From RPQJ01 sp046347155 (GTDB lineage: Bacteria; Pseudomonadota; Gammaproteobacteria; Steroidobacterales; Steroidobacteraceae), in contig JAXMGT010000002.1 of the NCBI GenBank assembly GCA_046347155.1, forward strand, positions 434,001 through 498,000: a stretch of 64,000 nucleotides of DNA. The letters run 5' to 3'. A model generated the notes under the pieces. The model was given only the letters and a program-made list of their open reading frames with translations. It was not told the DNA's origin and searched no databases. Shown piece by piece: positions 1-8,704 of this stretch; positions within the stretch are counted from its first letter, which is position 1, and each line of letters begins with the position of its first letter. The position numbers and the translations under genes are program-made.

Positions 1-439
1 CGACGCCCTCCCAGCCGACGAAGGTCACGAGCAACGAGCGCCCGAGCACCAGGAGCAGCATGAAGAACAGGAACAGGTTCAGGTACGCGAAGTAGCGCGC
101 GTAGCTGGCGTCGTCCTTCATGTAGCCGGTCGAGTAGACGTGGATCAGCGAGCCGACGCCCGTGACGATCAGGATCATCACGGCGCTCAGCCGGTCGAGC
201 CAGAACGAGATCTCGAACGGGAAGCCGCCGACGGTGGCCCAGGTGTAGGCCGTCTGCACGAGCGCCGCGCCGCCGTCCTCGCCGAGCGTGGCGACCGCGC
301 GCACCGCGGCCACGAACGCGAGGATCGGCAGGCCGCAGCCGACGACCGTGACGAAGCCCTTGCCCGCGCGCGGGCCCACGAGCCCGTTCAGCAGGAACCC
401 GGCCAGCGGCAGCACGACGATGAGGGTGAGGAGGTCCAT
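1..439 (-). CDS. nuoL: NADH-quinone oxidoreductase subunit L (N-terminal part, runs off window)
   Basis: This is the first 146 residues of the large antiporter-like proton-pumping membrane subunit of complex I; the rest lies beyond base 1. The visible part starts MDLLTLIVVLPLAGF and carries the family's N-terminal transmembrane helices. It also has the conserved stretch DRLSAVMILIVTGVGSLIHVYS followed by GYMKDD, as in NuoL/ND5. The ATG lies 2 nt after the nuoK stop codon on the same strand, so it is translated as part of the nuo operon. The frame is open to the window edge with no stop. Confidence 0.93.
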   Translation of the reverse strand, partial: MDLLTLIVVLPLAGFLLNGLVGPRAGKGFVTVVGCGLPILAFVAAVRAVATLGEDGGAALVQTAYTWATVGGFPFEISFWLDRLSAVMILIVTGVGSLIHVYSTGYMKDDASYARYFAYLNLFLFFMLLLVLGRSLLVTFVGWEGV

Positions 440-441
440 GG

Positions 442-744
442 TCAGCCTTTCAGTCGCCCCCACGACTCGACGTCGAGGCTGCGGCTCTGCCGCGACAGGA
501 GCAGCACGATCGGGATCGCGATGCCGATCTCAGCCGCCGCGACGACGAAGATCAGGAACACGAGCGCGGCGCCGGCGACGGTGCCGGTCTGCCACGAATA
601 GGTGACCAGCGTCAGGATCACGCCGTTCAGCATCAGCTCCATGCACATCAGCATCACGAGCGCGTTCCGGCGGACGATCACGCCGGTGAGCCCGAGCGCG
701 AACAGCGCGATGCCGGTCGCGAGCAGGAGCGCGGTGCTATCCAT
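442..744 (-). CDS. nuoK: NADH-quinone oxidoreductase subunit K
   Basis: Small complex I membrane subunit of 100 residues, the usual NuoK length, with three transmembrane helices. The buried acidic residues typical of the family are visible in MCMELMLNG (helix 2) and AAAEIGIAI (helix 3); they are part of the proton-transfer axis of the membrane arm. The start codon overlaps the 3' end of nuoJ by 8 bp, and nuoL begins 2 nt after its stop. This indicates translational coupling within one transcript. Confidence 0.96.
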   Translation of the reverse strand: MDSTALLLATGIALFALGLTGVIVRRNALVMLMCMELMLNGVILTLVTYSWQTGTVAGAALVFLIFVVAAAEIGIAIPIVLLLSRQSRSLDVESWGRLKG

Positions 745-1249
745 CGTGCCTCCGTCCGCCCTTGATCACGGTAATCGCGGCGACGACCGCGGCGAGCAGC
801 AGCACCGAGGTGAGCTCGAAGTGCAGCCAGTATTCCCGGAGGAACGCGCCCGAGAACGCCTTGACCGCGAAGTCGGGCGACCCGGGGCCCGCGATGGCGA
901 CCGCCTGGCCGCCGCTGCCGGCTGCGGCCGCGAGCAGCGCGGCGAGCACGGTGGCGACCAGCAACCCGCCCATCAGCCACCGCCCGTAGCGCTGCAGGAA
1001 CGACGGGTCGCGCACGTCGAGCAGCATGATCACGTAGACCATGAACACCATCACGGCGCCGACGTAGATCAGCACCTGGAACACCGCGATCACGTGGACG
1101 CCGAGCGTCGCATAGAGGCCCGCGAGCGACAGCATGCAGCCGATCAGCGCGATCGCGACCCGCATCGGGTGCCGCGCGAACAGCATCGCGACGCCGCCGC
1201 CGAGCGCCGCGAGCGCGAAGAAGAGCTGCATCGGCAGGTTCGGGGTCAT
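737..1249 (-). CDS. nuoJ: NADH-quinone oxidoreductase subunit J
   Basis: Membrane subunit of complex I, 170 residues, with five predicted hydrophobic helices. The start is MTPNLPMQLFFAL, whose ATG overlaps the nuoI stop in an ATGA. The motif YVGAVMVFMVYVIMLL, near residues 58-75, is the conserved third helix that carries the pi-bulge involved in gating in structurally studied complexes. The frame stays open far upstream, but that part is a shadow of nuoI, so the internal ATG is preferred. It is coupled to nuoK by an 8-bp overlap. Confidence 0.95.
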   Translation of the reverse strand: MTPNLPMQLFFALAALGGGVAMLFARHPMRVAIALIGCMLSLAGLYATLGVHVIAVFQVLIYVGAVMVFMVYVIMLLDVRDPSFLQRYGRWLMGGLLVATVLAALLAAAAGSGGQAVAIAGPGSPDFAVKAFSGAFLREYWLHFELTSVLLLAAVVAAITVIKGGRRHDG

Positions 1250-1827
1250 GGGCGGCCTCCCGGCGGTGTCGCCGAGGGGTAGGGCTTTGCGACGTCGTCC
1301 TGCGGCTGCCAGTTCAGGAGTTCTTCCTTGCCGAGCCACATCCGGTGCCGGTCGAAGCCCGGCAGGTCCGGAACTTCCTTGGCCATCCGGATCGCGTCCT
1401 CGGGGCAGGCCTCGACGCAAAGTCCGCAGAACACGCAGCGCGAGTAGTCGATCTCGAACCGCGACGGGTACTTCGGGTGCGCCGGGTCGTCCGGGTCGAA
1501 CGCGGCGTCGATCTCGATCACCTGCGCGGGGCACACGGTCGCGCACATGTTGCAGGCGACGCACTGCGGGCGGCCGTCGGGCCGGCGCGTGAGCACGTGC
1601 TTGCCGCGGTTGCCGGCCGCGTAGTCCGGGCGCATCTCCTCGGGGTAGTAGGCCGTCAGCGCGCCCTTGCGGCCGGTCATCCACTTCGCCATGTTGCGCA
1701 GGAACACGCCGCCGGTGATCGCGAGCCCGCGCATCACCTCGAAGACGTACGCGCGCTCCCACCAGCCCATCTCGGGCTCGTTCCAGTAGCGGCGGCGGAC
1801 GTGGGGTTTGCGGCTCACGCGCGTCAC
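1246..1827 (-). CDS. nuoI: NADH-quinone oxidoreductase subunit I (two 4Fe-4S clusters)
   Basis: Peripheral-arm ferredoxin subunit that passes electrons from NuoG toward NuoB through clusters N6a and N6b. Two complete CxxCxxCxxxC motifs are visible: Cys89, 92, 95, 99 and Cys131, 134, 137, 141. The 193-residue length is normal for the long proteobacterial form. The start is taken as GTG at 1827 because it overlaps the nuoH stop as GTGA. A second in-frame GTG at 1818 is an alternative, so the first three residues are uncertain. Confidence 0.94.
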   Translation of the reverse strand: MTRVSRKPHVRRRYWNEPEMGWWERAYVFEVMRGLAITGGVFLRNMAKWMTGRKGALTAYYPEEMRPDYAAGNRGKHVLTRRPDGRPQCVACNMCATVCPAQVIEIDAAFDPDDPAHPKYPSRFEIDYSRCVFCGLCVEACPEDAIRMAKEVPDLPGFDRHRMWLGKEELLNWQPQDDVAKPYPSATPPGGRP

Positions 1828-2960
1828 CCGATCGCCCAGACCGCGAGCACGGTCACGACGAGGTTGAGGATCGCCACCGGCAGCAGGCCCTTCCACGCGA
1901 AGCGCATCAGCTGGTCCCAGCGGAAGCGGGGCAGCGTCCAGCGCACCAGGATCTGGAACGAGCAGAGCAGCAGCACCTTGACGACGAACGTGAGCAGCTG
2001 GATCACGACCACCCAGCCGTGGCCCAGCGCGACCGCGTGGCCGCCCGGGAACGTGAAGCCCGCGTCGCCCATCCACGGCAGGTTGCAGCCGCCGAGGAAC
2101 AGCACCGTGAACAGCGCCGCGACGATCGCGATCTCGACGAACTCCGAGAGCATGAACACGCCCTGTTTCATCGCGCTGTATTCGGTGAAGTAGCCGGAGA
2201 TCAGCTCGGACTCGGCCTCGGGCAGGTCGAACGGGATGCGCTTGTTCTCGGCGATGCCGGCCGTGAGGAACAGGAGCGCGCCGATCGGCTGGTAGACGAG
2301 GCCCCACGCAGGCAGGAACCCGAGCACCGTCCCGGACTGGTGGGCGACCATCGCGCTCAGGTCCACCGTGCCGTAGATCAGGATCAGGCCGAGCACCGTG
2401 AGTCCCATCACGAGTTCGTAGGAGATCAACTGCGCGCCTGCGCGCAGCGCGCCGAGCATCGAGTACTTGTTGTCGGACGACCAGCCGGCCAGCATCGCGC
2501 CGATGATGCTGATGCCGCCGAACGCGAACACGACCAGCAGCCCGGCGTCGAGCGGCGCGATCTGCATCGGGTAGGTGCGGCCGCCGAACCAGCCCGCGAG
2601 CGACGGGAACAGACGGCCCGGGTCGAGCTGGCCGCCGAACGGGATCACCGCGAACACTACGAGCACCGGCGTGAACGCGAGCCAGGGGCCGAGCGCGTAG
2701 GCGAGGCCGTCGTAGGCACGCGGCTTCCAGTCTTCCTTCAGCAGCAGCTTTAGCCCGTCGGCCATGCCGTGGAACAGGCCCCACCAGATGATCTTCACGT
2801 TCGTGAACGGAATCCGGATGTAGGCGCGGTTGGCCCCGATCCGGTCGGCCATGATGGCCGCCTGCTTGCGCTCGACCCAGGTGAGCACCGCTCCGAGAGT
2901 AAGCAGCAGCCCGAGCGCGTAGACGATGTAGATCGTCAGGATGGTGCCGTCCGGGCTCAT
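1824..2960 (-). CDS. nuoH: NADH-quinone oxidoreductase subunit H
   Basis: Quinone-site membrane subunit of complex I, 378 residues and about eight helices. It has the family signatures WVERKQAAIMADRIGANRA near residue 30 and, in the quinone-chamber region, PFDLPEAESELISGYFTEYS. The start MSPDGTILTIYI was chosen because its ATG overlaps the nuoG stop; the frame extends upstream only as a shadow of nuoG. It lies between nuoG and nuoI as in most nuo operons. Confidence 0.96.
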   Translation of the reverse strand: MSPDGTILTIYIVYALGLLLTLGAVLTWVERKQAAIMADRIGANRAYIRIPFTNVKIIWWGLFHGMADGLKLLLKEDWKPRAYDGLAYALGPWLAFTPVLVVFAVIPFGGQLDPGRLFPSLAGWFGGRTYPMQIAPLDAGLLVVFAFGGISIIGAMLAGWSSDNKYSMLGALRAGAQLISYELVMGLTVLGLILIYGTVDLSAMVAHQSGTVLGFLPAWGLVYQPIGALLFLTAGIAENKRIPFDLPEAESELISGYFTEYSAMKQGVFMLSEFVEIAIVAALFTVLFLGGCNLPWMGDAGFTFPGGHAVALGHGWVVVIQLLTFVVKVLLLCSFQILVRWTLPRFRWDQLMRFAWKGLLPVAILNLVVTVLAVWAIG

Positions 2961-4390
2961 GCGTGCCCCCGCGGCGGCGCGGCCAGTGCGCGGAAGAGTT
3001 CTTCGGCGTGCGACACGCCCGGTGCCTTCTCGAAGCACTTCTGGAAGCGGCTCACGACGCCCTGGAAGTTCGTGTAGTGGCCGTCACGCTCGGTCTGCAC
3101 CGAGATCGGCAGGAACACGTCGGCGTGGCCGTTCTCCGGCGCGAGGTACGAGCCGAGCAGGATCACCCGCGCGCCCTTCGGCACGCGCGCGTAGTCGAAG
3201 CCCTCGCCCCAGACGAGCACGAGGTCGGTGCCGTCGTGGAAGTGCGGCTCGCCCGCGTCGTGGAAGAGTTCGCGGGCCTTCGCGCCGTTCGGGTTCTTGT
3301 CCGCGCGGATCAGAAGGTCGTCCTCGACCCGCTCGCCTTCCTGCGGCAGCCAGTCGCGCTTCACGATGCAGTGGAACACCTCGCCGAGGCTGCGCTTCAT
3401 CGCCTCGAGTTCCTCGTTCGAGCCCCAGGTGGAGACGAGCGCCACCGGGTGGCGGGCCGCACCGATCAGCCGGCGGGCTTCGTCGAGCGCAGCCGCGACG
3501 GTGGTCGGACGGCCCTTCAGCATCGGCTCGGTTGCTCGGTTGCGCTCGAGGATGCGCGCGAGGTCGCGCGCCTTGTTGCAGATCCACGGACCGTTCACGG
3601 CCGGGTTCTCGAGCGGCGTGACGCGCGCGATCTGCGTGTTCTGCGCCGCGTCGAGCGACTTCAGGAACCACTCGGGCTTCCGGTGCCAGACCTGGATCGT
3701 GCAGCCCCGCTCGCAGCCCGGGCACACGGACGGCGTCGCCTTCAGGTACCAGACCCGCGACTTGTACAGGAACTGCCGGGACTGCAGCGCGCCGACCGGG
3801 CAGATGTCCACGATGTTGTCGGAGTACGGGTCCTCGGCCAGCGGACGGTCTTCGACCGGGCGGATGTTCGAGACGTCGCCGCGGCGCTCGACGCCGAGCG
3901 CCATCGACTTCGAGATCTCGTGCGTGAAGCGCGTGCAGCGCAGGCACAGGATGCAGCGCTCGTTGTCGAGCAGGATCCGGTTCGACAGGTTGTAGTACTT
4001 CGTCGAGCGCACCTTCGCGTCGCGCGACGTCGAGGGCTCGCCGTTGTACGCGTAGTGGTGGTCCTGCAGCAGGCACTCGCCGGCCTTGTCGCAGATGCCG
4101 CAGTCCACCGGGTGGTTCAGCGTGATGAACTGAAGGATCGCCTTCCGGTGCGCCTTCACGTCGTCGGAGTCGGTGAGCACCTTCATGCCGGCGCTGACCG
4201 GCATGTTGCAGGCGATGTCGAGCCCGCGGCCCTCGACCTCGACGAGGCACATCCGGCAGTTGCCGGCGATCGAGAGCTGCGGGTGCCAGCAGAACGTCGG
4301 GATGAACACGCCGTTCGCGAGCGCCACCTCGAGCACCGTCTGCTCGGGGTCGGCCTGCACGGATTGCCCGTTTATGAAGATCTCAGGCAT
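2957..4390 (-). CDS. nuoG: NADH-quinone oxidoreductase subunit G, short form
   Basis: Iron-sulfur subunit of the complex I peripheral arm. The cluster motifs are intact in order: 2Fe-2S (Cys34, 45, 48, 61), His-Cys3 4Fe-4S (His93, Cys97, 100, 106), 4Fe-4S (Cys146, 149, 152, 197) and the N7-type set (Cys223, 226, 230, 271). The protein is only 477 residues, whereas NuoG is commonly about 680-910. Most of the C-terminal molybdopterin-oxidoreductase-like domain is therefore missing, leaving roughly 200 residues after the last cysteine. The reading frame is clean and couples directly into nuoH, so this looks like a natural short form and not a frameshift. The start overlaps the nuoF 3' end by 19 bp. 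Confidence 0.92.
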   Translation of the reverse strand: MPEIFINGQSVQADPEQTVLEVALANGVFIPTFCWHPQLSIAGNCRMCLVEVEGRGLDIACNMPVSAGMKVLTDSDDVKAHRKAILQFITLNHPVDCGICDKAGECLLQDHHYAYNGEPSTSRDAKVRSTKYYNLSNRILLDNERCILCLRCTRFTHEISKSMALGVERRGDVSNIRPVEDRPLAEDPYSDNIVDICPVGALQSRQFLYKSRVWYLKATPSVCPGCERGCTIQVWHRKPEWFLKSLDAAQNTQIARVTPLENPAVNGPWICNKARDLARILERNRATEPMLKGRPTTVAAALDEARRLIGAARHPVALVSTWGSNEELEAMKRSLGEVFHCIVKRDWLPQEGERVEDDLLIRADKNPNGAKARELFHDAGEPHFHDGTDLVLVWGEGFDYARVPKGARVILLGSYLAPENGHADVFLPISVQTERDGHYTNFQGVVSRFQKCFEKAPGVSHAEELFRALAAPPRGHA

Positions 4391-5667
4391 TCCAGGTTCC
4401 CGCCGAGGCGCGAGCGCTTGTGCTCGATGTAGTACTCGAACTCGTCCTTGAACTTGTCGAGGATCCCGCTGATCGCGTAGCCAGCCGCGTCCCCGAGCCC
4501 GCAGATCGTCGTGCCGTCGTTGTACTTCGCGATCCAGTACAGCCGTTCGATGTCCTCCGCGCGGCCCTGCCCGGCGACGATCCGGTCCATGATCCGGTGC
4601 ATCCAGCCCGTGCCATGGCGGCAGGGCGTGCACTGGCCGCAGGACTCGTGGTGGTAGAAGCGCATCAGGATCTGCGAGAGCGTCACCATGCAGGTGCCCT
4701 CGGCGATCACGATCATCCCGCCGGAGCCGAGCGTCGAGCCCGCGTCCCACAGGTCCTCGTGCGAGAGCTTGAGGTCCTTGATTTCGGCGCCCGTGAGCAC
4801 CTTCGACGAGACGCCGCCCGGCACGACGCACTTGATCGGCCTGCCGCCGACGATGCCGCCGCAGTCCTCCTCGAGGAACTTCATCCACGGGTAGCCGAGC
4901 TCGACCTCGTAGACGCCGGGCTTGTTGACATGCCCGGACACGGAGTAGAGGCGCGTGCCCGGGCTCTTCGGCGTGCCGACTTCCTTGAACGCCGCGGCGC
5001 CGTTGCGGATGATCCCGGCGATGTTCGACAGCGACTCGACGTTGTTCACGACGGTCGGCCGCTGGTAGAGGCCTTTCACGGTGAGCCGCGGCGGGCGGTT
5101 GCGCGGGTAGCTCTTCTTGCCCTCGAGCGAGGCGATGAGCCCCGAGGCCTCGCCGGCGACATACGCGCCGGCGCCCCGGTAGACGACGATGTCGCACGAG
5201 AAGCCGGTGCCGAGGATGTTCTCGCCGAAATAGCCGGCCGCGTAGGCTTCCTCGACCGCGCCGGCGAGCCGCCGGTAGGGCAGGTCGAACTCGCCGCGGA
5301 TGTAGACGAAGCAGTTGCGGACGTTCAGCGCGTAGCTCGAGATCAGCATCGACTCGAGCAGCGCGTGCGGGTTGTTCTCCAGGATCCAGCGGTCCTTGAA
5401 CGTGCCGGGTTCGCCCTCGTCGGCGTTCGCGATCAGGTAGTGCGGCTGGCCGTCGTCGTAGACGACCACCTGCCACTTGCGGCCCACCGGGAACGACGCG
5501 CCACCGCGGCCCTGAAGCCCGGAGGCGGTCACTTCCTTGACGACGTCCGCGGGCGTCATCGAGCGCAGCGCCTTCTCGAGCCCGAGGTAGCCCTGCCGGC
5601 CGCGATACGCCTCGAGCGTGTGCGAGTTCGGGGTCACCGGGAAGGTCAGGAGCTGGCGGCCGGCCAT
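4372..5667 (-). CDS. nuoF: NADH-quinone oxidoreductase subunit F (NADH/FMN site)
   Basis: Flavoprotein subunit where NADH is oxidised by FMN; it also holds the N3 4Fe-4S cluster. It has 431 residues, the usual length. The NADH/FMN Rossmann-like signature GRGGASFPVGRKW is near residue 50. The FMN region ANADEGEPGTFKDR follows at about residue 80. The cluster motif ESCGQCTPCRHG, with a distal Cys in TICGLGD, is near residues 340-390. Translation starts at MAGRQLLTF, 2 nt after the nuoE stop. Its end overlaps nuoG by 19 bp, more than the other junctions in the operon. Confidence 0.96.
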   Translation of the reverse strand: MAGRQLLTFPVTPNSHTLEAYRGRQGYLGLEKALRSMTPADVVKEVTASGLQGRGGASFPVGRKWQVVVYDDGQPHYLIANADEGEPGTFKDRWILENNPHALLESMLISSYALNVRNCFVYIRGEFDLPYRRLAGAVEEAYAAGYFGENILGTGFSCDIVVYRGAGAYVAGEASGLIASLEGKKSYPRNRPPRLTVKGLYQRPTVVNNVESLSNIAGIIRNGAAAFKEVGTPKSPGTRLYSVSGHVNKPGVYEVELGYPWMKFLEEDCGGIVGGRPIKCVVPGGVSSKVLTGAEIKDLKLSHEDLWDAGSTLGSGGMIVIAEGTCMVTLSQILMRFYHHESCGQCTPCRHGTGWMHRIMDRIVAGQGRAEDIERLYWIAKYNDGTTICGLGDAAGYAISGILDKFKDEFEYYIEHKRSRLGGNLECLRSS

Positions 5668-5669
5668 GG

Positions 5670-6134
5670 CTACTTGAGCTCCTCGAGCAGCGCGTCCACT
5701 TTCGCGACCGTCAGGTTCTCGTGGTAGGCCTCGTTCACCATCATCATCGGCGCGGTGCCGCAGGAACCGAGGCACTCGGCGACCGAGAGCGTGTAGCGGC
5801 CGTCGGGCGTCGTCTGGCCGGGCTTCAGCCCGAGCTTCTGCTCGACGTGGGCGAGGATGCGCTCGGCGCCGTTCATCGAGCAGCTGACGTTGTGGCAGAA
5901 CTGCAGGTGCCAGCGGCCGATCGGCTTCCGGCGGAACATCGTGTAGAACGACAGCACTTCCTCGATCTGGATCTGCGGCACGCCGAGGTACTCGGCGAGT
6001 TCCTGGACGTCGCTGTCCGAAACGTAGCCGCGGTCCTCCTGGATGCGCCGCACGCAGGGCAGCACGAGCGAGGATTCGAACCCCGCCGGGAAGCGCGCCC
6101 GCAGCCGGTCGAATTCGGGGATCAGGTGCTTCAC
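5670..6134 (-). CDS. nuoE: NADH-quinone oxidoreductase subunit E (2Fe-2S thioredoxin-like)
   Basis: The 24-kDa subunit carrying off-pathway cluster N1a. It has 154 residues: a helical N-terminus, then a thioredoxin-like fold with the four expected cysteines Cys80, Cys85, Cys121 and Cys125, in FCHNVSC and ECLGSCG. It starts at a GTG that overlaps the nuoD stop (GTGA). It works with NuoF and NuoG in the NADH dehydrogenase module. Confidence 0.95.
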   Translation of the reverse strand: MKHLIPEFDRLRARFPAGFESSLVLPCVRRIQEDRGYVSDSDVQELAEYLGVPQIQIEEVLSFYTMFRRKPIGRWHLQFCHNVSCSMNGAERILAHVEQKLGLKPGQTTPDGRYTLSVAECLGSCGTAPMMMVNEAYHENLTVAKVDALLEELK

Positions 6135-7357
6135 CTGTCGCACTCCCCGCCGATCATGTTGATCGACCCGAACGTCGGCACGACGTCGGCGAGCTGGTAG
6201 CCGTCGAGCATCCGGTGCGCGCCGCCGATGTGGACGAAGCTCGGGGCGCGAACGTGGACCTTCCACGGCACGCCGCCGCCCACGCTCACGATGTAGAAGC
6301 CGAGTTCGCCGTTCGCGCCCTCGTGCGCCGAATAGACCTCGCCCGGCGGCACCTGCGGCCCCTCCATCACGAGCTTGAAGTGGTTGATCAGCGACTCGAT
6401 CTCCGTGTACACGAGCTCCTTCTCGGGGAACGTGCAGCGCCGGTCGTCCACGCACAGCGGGCCCGGCTCGAGCATCTCCGCGAGCTGCCGGATCATGTGC
6501 GCGGACTCGTCGATCTCGCGCATCCGGACGTAGTAGCGGTCGTAGTTGTCGCCCTTGATCCCGACCGGCACCTCGAAGTCGAGCTCGGCGTAGGAGAGGT
6601 AGGGCGTGTCCTTGCGCAGGTCGCGGGCCGCGCCGGTCGAGCGCAGGATCGGGCCCGTATAGCCCCAGTGGATCGCCTCGGCCGTCGTGAGCACGCCGAT
6701 GTCGCGGGTGCGGTCGATGAAGATCCGGTTGCGGTCCACGAGCCCGTGCACGCGGCCGGTGAACGTGTCGAGCTCGGTCAGGATTTCCTCGAGCCGCGCG
6801 AGCCAGCCGTCCGGCAGGTCGCGGGCGAGCCCGCCGATCCGGCCGAACGAGTACGTGACGCGCGCGCCCGTTAGATCGGCGAGGTGCTCGTAGATGTAGT
6901 CGCGGATCGTGACGAGGTACAGGAACGCCGTCATCGCGCCGATTTCCATCAGCGCGGCGGCGACGCAGGTGAGGTGGTCGGCGATCCGCGAGTACTCGGA
7001 GAGCAGCGTGCGCAGGTGGCGGCAGCGCGGCGTGATCTCGACGCCCATCAGCTTCTCGACGGCCTCGCAGTACGCGAAGTCGTTGATCAGCGCCGAGCAG
7101 TAGTTGAGCCGGTCCACGTACGGGATCAGGTTGTGCCAGGTGTGCGACTCGCACTCCTTCTCGAACCCGCGGTGCAGGTAGCCGCAGTGCACGTCGGTGC
7201 GCACGACGGTCTCGCCGTGCAGTTCCGCGACGATCTGGATCGTGCCGTGCGTGGCCGGGTGCGAGGGGCCGATGTTGACGATCACCGAGCCTTCGCGGCT
7301 CCCGGTCTCGAACGCGGGGCGGATCGGGTTCGGCAGCCGGGTGGGCGGCCCGCTCAC
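6131..7357 (-). CDS. nuoD: NADH-quinone oxidoreductase subunit D
   Basis: The 49-kDa subunit, related to the large subunit of NiFe hydrogenases, which forms the quinone-binding pocket with NuoB and NuoH. It has 408 residues. The family motif NIGPSHPATHG is near residue 28 and the segment GYLHRGFEKECES near residue 60. The C-terminus has the usual DVVPTFGSINMIGGECDR ending. The start is a GTG overlapping the nuoC stop. NuoC and NuoD are separate proteins here, unlike the fused NuoCD of E. coli. Confidence 0.96.
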   Translation of the reverse strand: MSGPPTRLPNPIRPAFETGSREGSVIVNIGPSHPATHGTIQIVAELHGETVVRTDVHCGYLHRGFEKECESHTWHNLIPYVDRLNYCSALINDFAYCEAVEKLMGVEITPRCRHLRTLLSEYSRIADHLTCVAAALMEIGAMTAFLYLVTIRDYIYEHLADLTGARVTYSFGRIGGLARDLPDGWLARLEEILTELDTFTGRVHGLVDRNRIFIDRTRDIGVLTTAEAIHWGYTGPILRSTGAARDLRKDTPYLSYAELDFEVPVGIKGDNYDRYYVRMREIDESAHMIRQLAEMLEPGPLCVDDRRCTFPEKELVYTEIESLINHFKLVMEGPQVPPGEVYSAHEGANGELGFYIVSVGGGVPWKVHVRAPSFVHIGGAHRMLDGYQLADVVPTFGSINMIGGECDR

Positions 7358-7836
7358 GATTGGCCCTCCCGGTAGGGCACGAGCGGCTGTTCCTTGAGCT
7401 TCGGGTAGTCCTTGCGCAGCGGATGGCCGACGAAACCCTCGTACAGCAGGATCGGGCGCAGGTCGGCGTTGCCGCGGAACACGATGCCGTACATGTCGTG
7501 GCACTCGCGTTCCATGATCGCGGCCGACCCGTACAGCGGCGTCAGCGTGTCGACGACCGGGTCCGCGAGCGTGACGCGGGTCTTCACCCGCACCCGGACG
7601 AAGTGCTTCGTGGAGTACCAGTGCCAGACCACGTCGAAGCGAGGCTCGCGCGCCGGCCAGTCCACCGCGGTGACGTCGAGCAGCAGGTCGAACGCGAACT
7701 CGTCCTTCAGCAGTCGCGCGACCGCCGGCACCTCGGGTGGCTCGACCCGGAACGACAGCGTGCCGTGCGCGACGTCCGCGTCCTGTGCGGTGTCGCCCAG
7801 GCGCTCGCGGATGGTGGCGAAGACGGCCTCGTTCAC
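7354..7836 (-). CDS. nuoC: NADH-quinone oxidoreductase subunit C
   Basis: The 30-kDa structural subunit of the connecting module of complex I, 160 residues. The signature ERECHDMYGIVFRGNADLRPIL and the downstream GHPLRKDYP, typical of NuoC/NADH dehydrogenase 30-kDa subunits, are present near residues 112-146. I chose the GTG at 7836 (VNEAVFATI) because it lies 2 nt after the nuoB stop; upstream sequence in this frame overlaps nuoB and does not look native. The stop overlaps the nuoD start. Confidence 0.93.
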   Translation of the reverse strand: MNEAVFATIRERLGDTAQDADVAHGTLSFRVEPPEVPAVARLLKDEFAFDLLLDVTAVDWPAREPRFDVVWHWYSTKHFVRVRVKTRVTLADPVVDTLTPLYGSAAIMERECHDMYGIVFRGNADLRPILLYEGFVGHPLRKDYPKLKEQPLVPYREGQS

Positions 7837-7838
7837 GC

Positions 7839-8342
7839 TCAGAACCTGTCGTTCACGATCGGGTGTCGCTCGCGCGAGATCTTGTCCTGCAGCTTCATGA
7901 TCCCGTCGATGACCATTTCGGGCCGGGGCGGGCAGCCCGGGATGTAGAGGTCCACGGGGATCACCTTGTCGATGCCGGGCAGCGCGGCGTAGTTCTGGTA
8001 GAACCCGCCGCTCGTCGCGCAGGCGCCGAACGCGATGACCCACTTGGGCTCGCACATCTGCTCGTAGACCTTGAGCAGGATCGGGGCCTGCTTGTGCGTG
8101 ATGGTGCCGACCACCATCAGCAGGTCGGACTGGCGCGGCGTGAACCGGGGCAGCGCGGCGCCGAAGCGGTCGGTGTCGTAGATCGTGGCGCTGACGGACA
8201 TGAACTCCATCGCGCAGCAGGCGGTCACGAACGGGTACGGGAACAGCGAGAACTTGCGGGCCCAGCCGACGAACTCGTCCTTCTTCGTGGTCATGTACTC
8301 GAAGGCCGCGCTGGGGCGGCGCCCGACCGGTCCGGCGGTCAC
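7839..8342 (-). CDS. nuoB: NADH-quinone oxidoreductase subunit B (cluster N2)
   Basis: Holds the terminal 4Fe-4S cluster N2 that reduces quinone. The hallmark tandem cysteines Cys42-Cys43 in TACCAMEFM, Cys108 in FGACAT and Cys137 in IPGCPPRPE supply the four ligands. It has 167 residues when started at the GTG overlapping the nuoA stop; a later in-frame ATG (MTTKKDEF, residue 17) is the alternative. It is part of the Q module with NuoC, NuoD and NuoI. Confidence 0.95.
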   Translation of the reverse strand: MTAGPVGRRPSAAFEYMTTKKDEFVGWARKFSLFPYPFVTACCAMEFMSVSATIYDTDRFGAALPRFTPRQSDLLMVVGTITHKQAPILLKVYEQMCEPKWVIAFGACATSGGFYQNYAALPGIDKVIPVDLYIPGCPPRPEMVIDGIMKLQDKISRERHPIVNDRF

Positions 8343-8704
8343 CGCGTCACCTCCTCGAGCAGCCCGCTGCGCCACACGTAGCCCACGATCGCGACGAGCA
8401 GCGTCGTGAACACCAGGAACGCCGCGACCAGCGTCCCGGTCAGCGGCTGCGCGGCGAGCGCCCAGACGTACAGGAACACCGTCTCGAGGTCGAACAGGAT
8501 GAAGACGACCGCGATCGCGTAGTACTTGACCGGCACCGCCCGGACGTTCACCTGCTCGATCGGCGTGGCGCCGCACTCGAATGGCTCGAGCTTGAGCGCC
8601 GATGGGACCGGTTTCGGCCCCAGCACCCGGTTCATCCACAGCATCAGGGCCAGGATGCCGAGCACGGCGAGCAGGTAGACGAGGAAGGCGAGATAGGCGT
8701 TCAT
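8339..8704 (-). CDS. nuoA: NADH-quinone oxidoreductase subunit A
   Basis: First gene of the complex I operon, 121 residues and three transmembrane helices. The family motif PFECGATPIEQV is in the loop after helix 1, followed by the FILFDLETVFLYVW helix with its conserved acidic pair. The gene starts 97 bp from the divergently transcribed frdC, so the promoters for both respiratory operons must share the 8705-8801 interval. Confidence 0.96.
   Translation of the reverse strand: MNAYLAFLVYLLAVLGILALMLWMNRVLGPKPVPSALKLEPFECGATPIEQVNVRAVPVKYYAIAVVFILFDLETVFLYVWALAAQPLTGTLVAAFLVFTTLLVAIVGYVWRSGLLEEVTR

Noticed and set aside
2957..4390. Frameshifted or split nuoG as the explanation for its short length
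   Set aside because: nuoH starts in the stop codon and no molybdopterin-domain residue pattern is seen in other frames, so there is no second fragment.
4420..5727. Long antisense open frames opposite nuoF and other genes
   Set aside because: They are shadows created by high GC content; their translations show low complexity and no domain.
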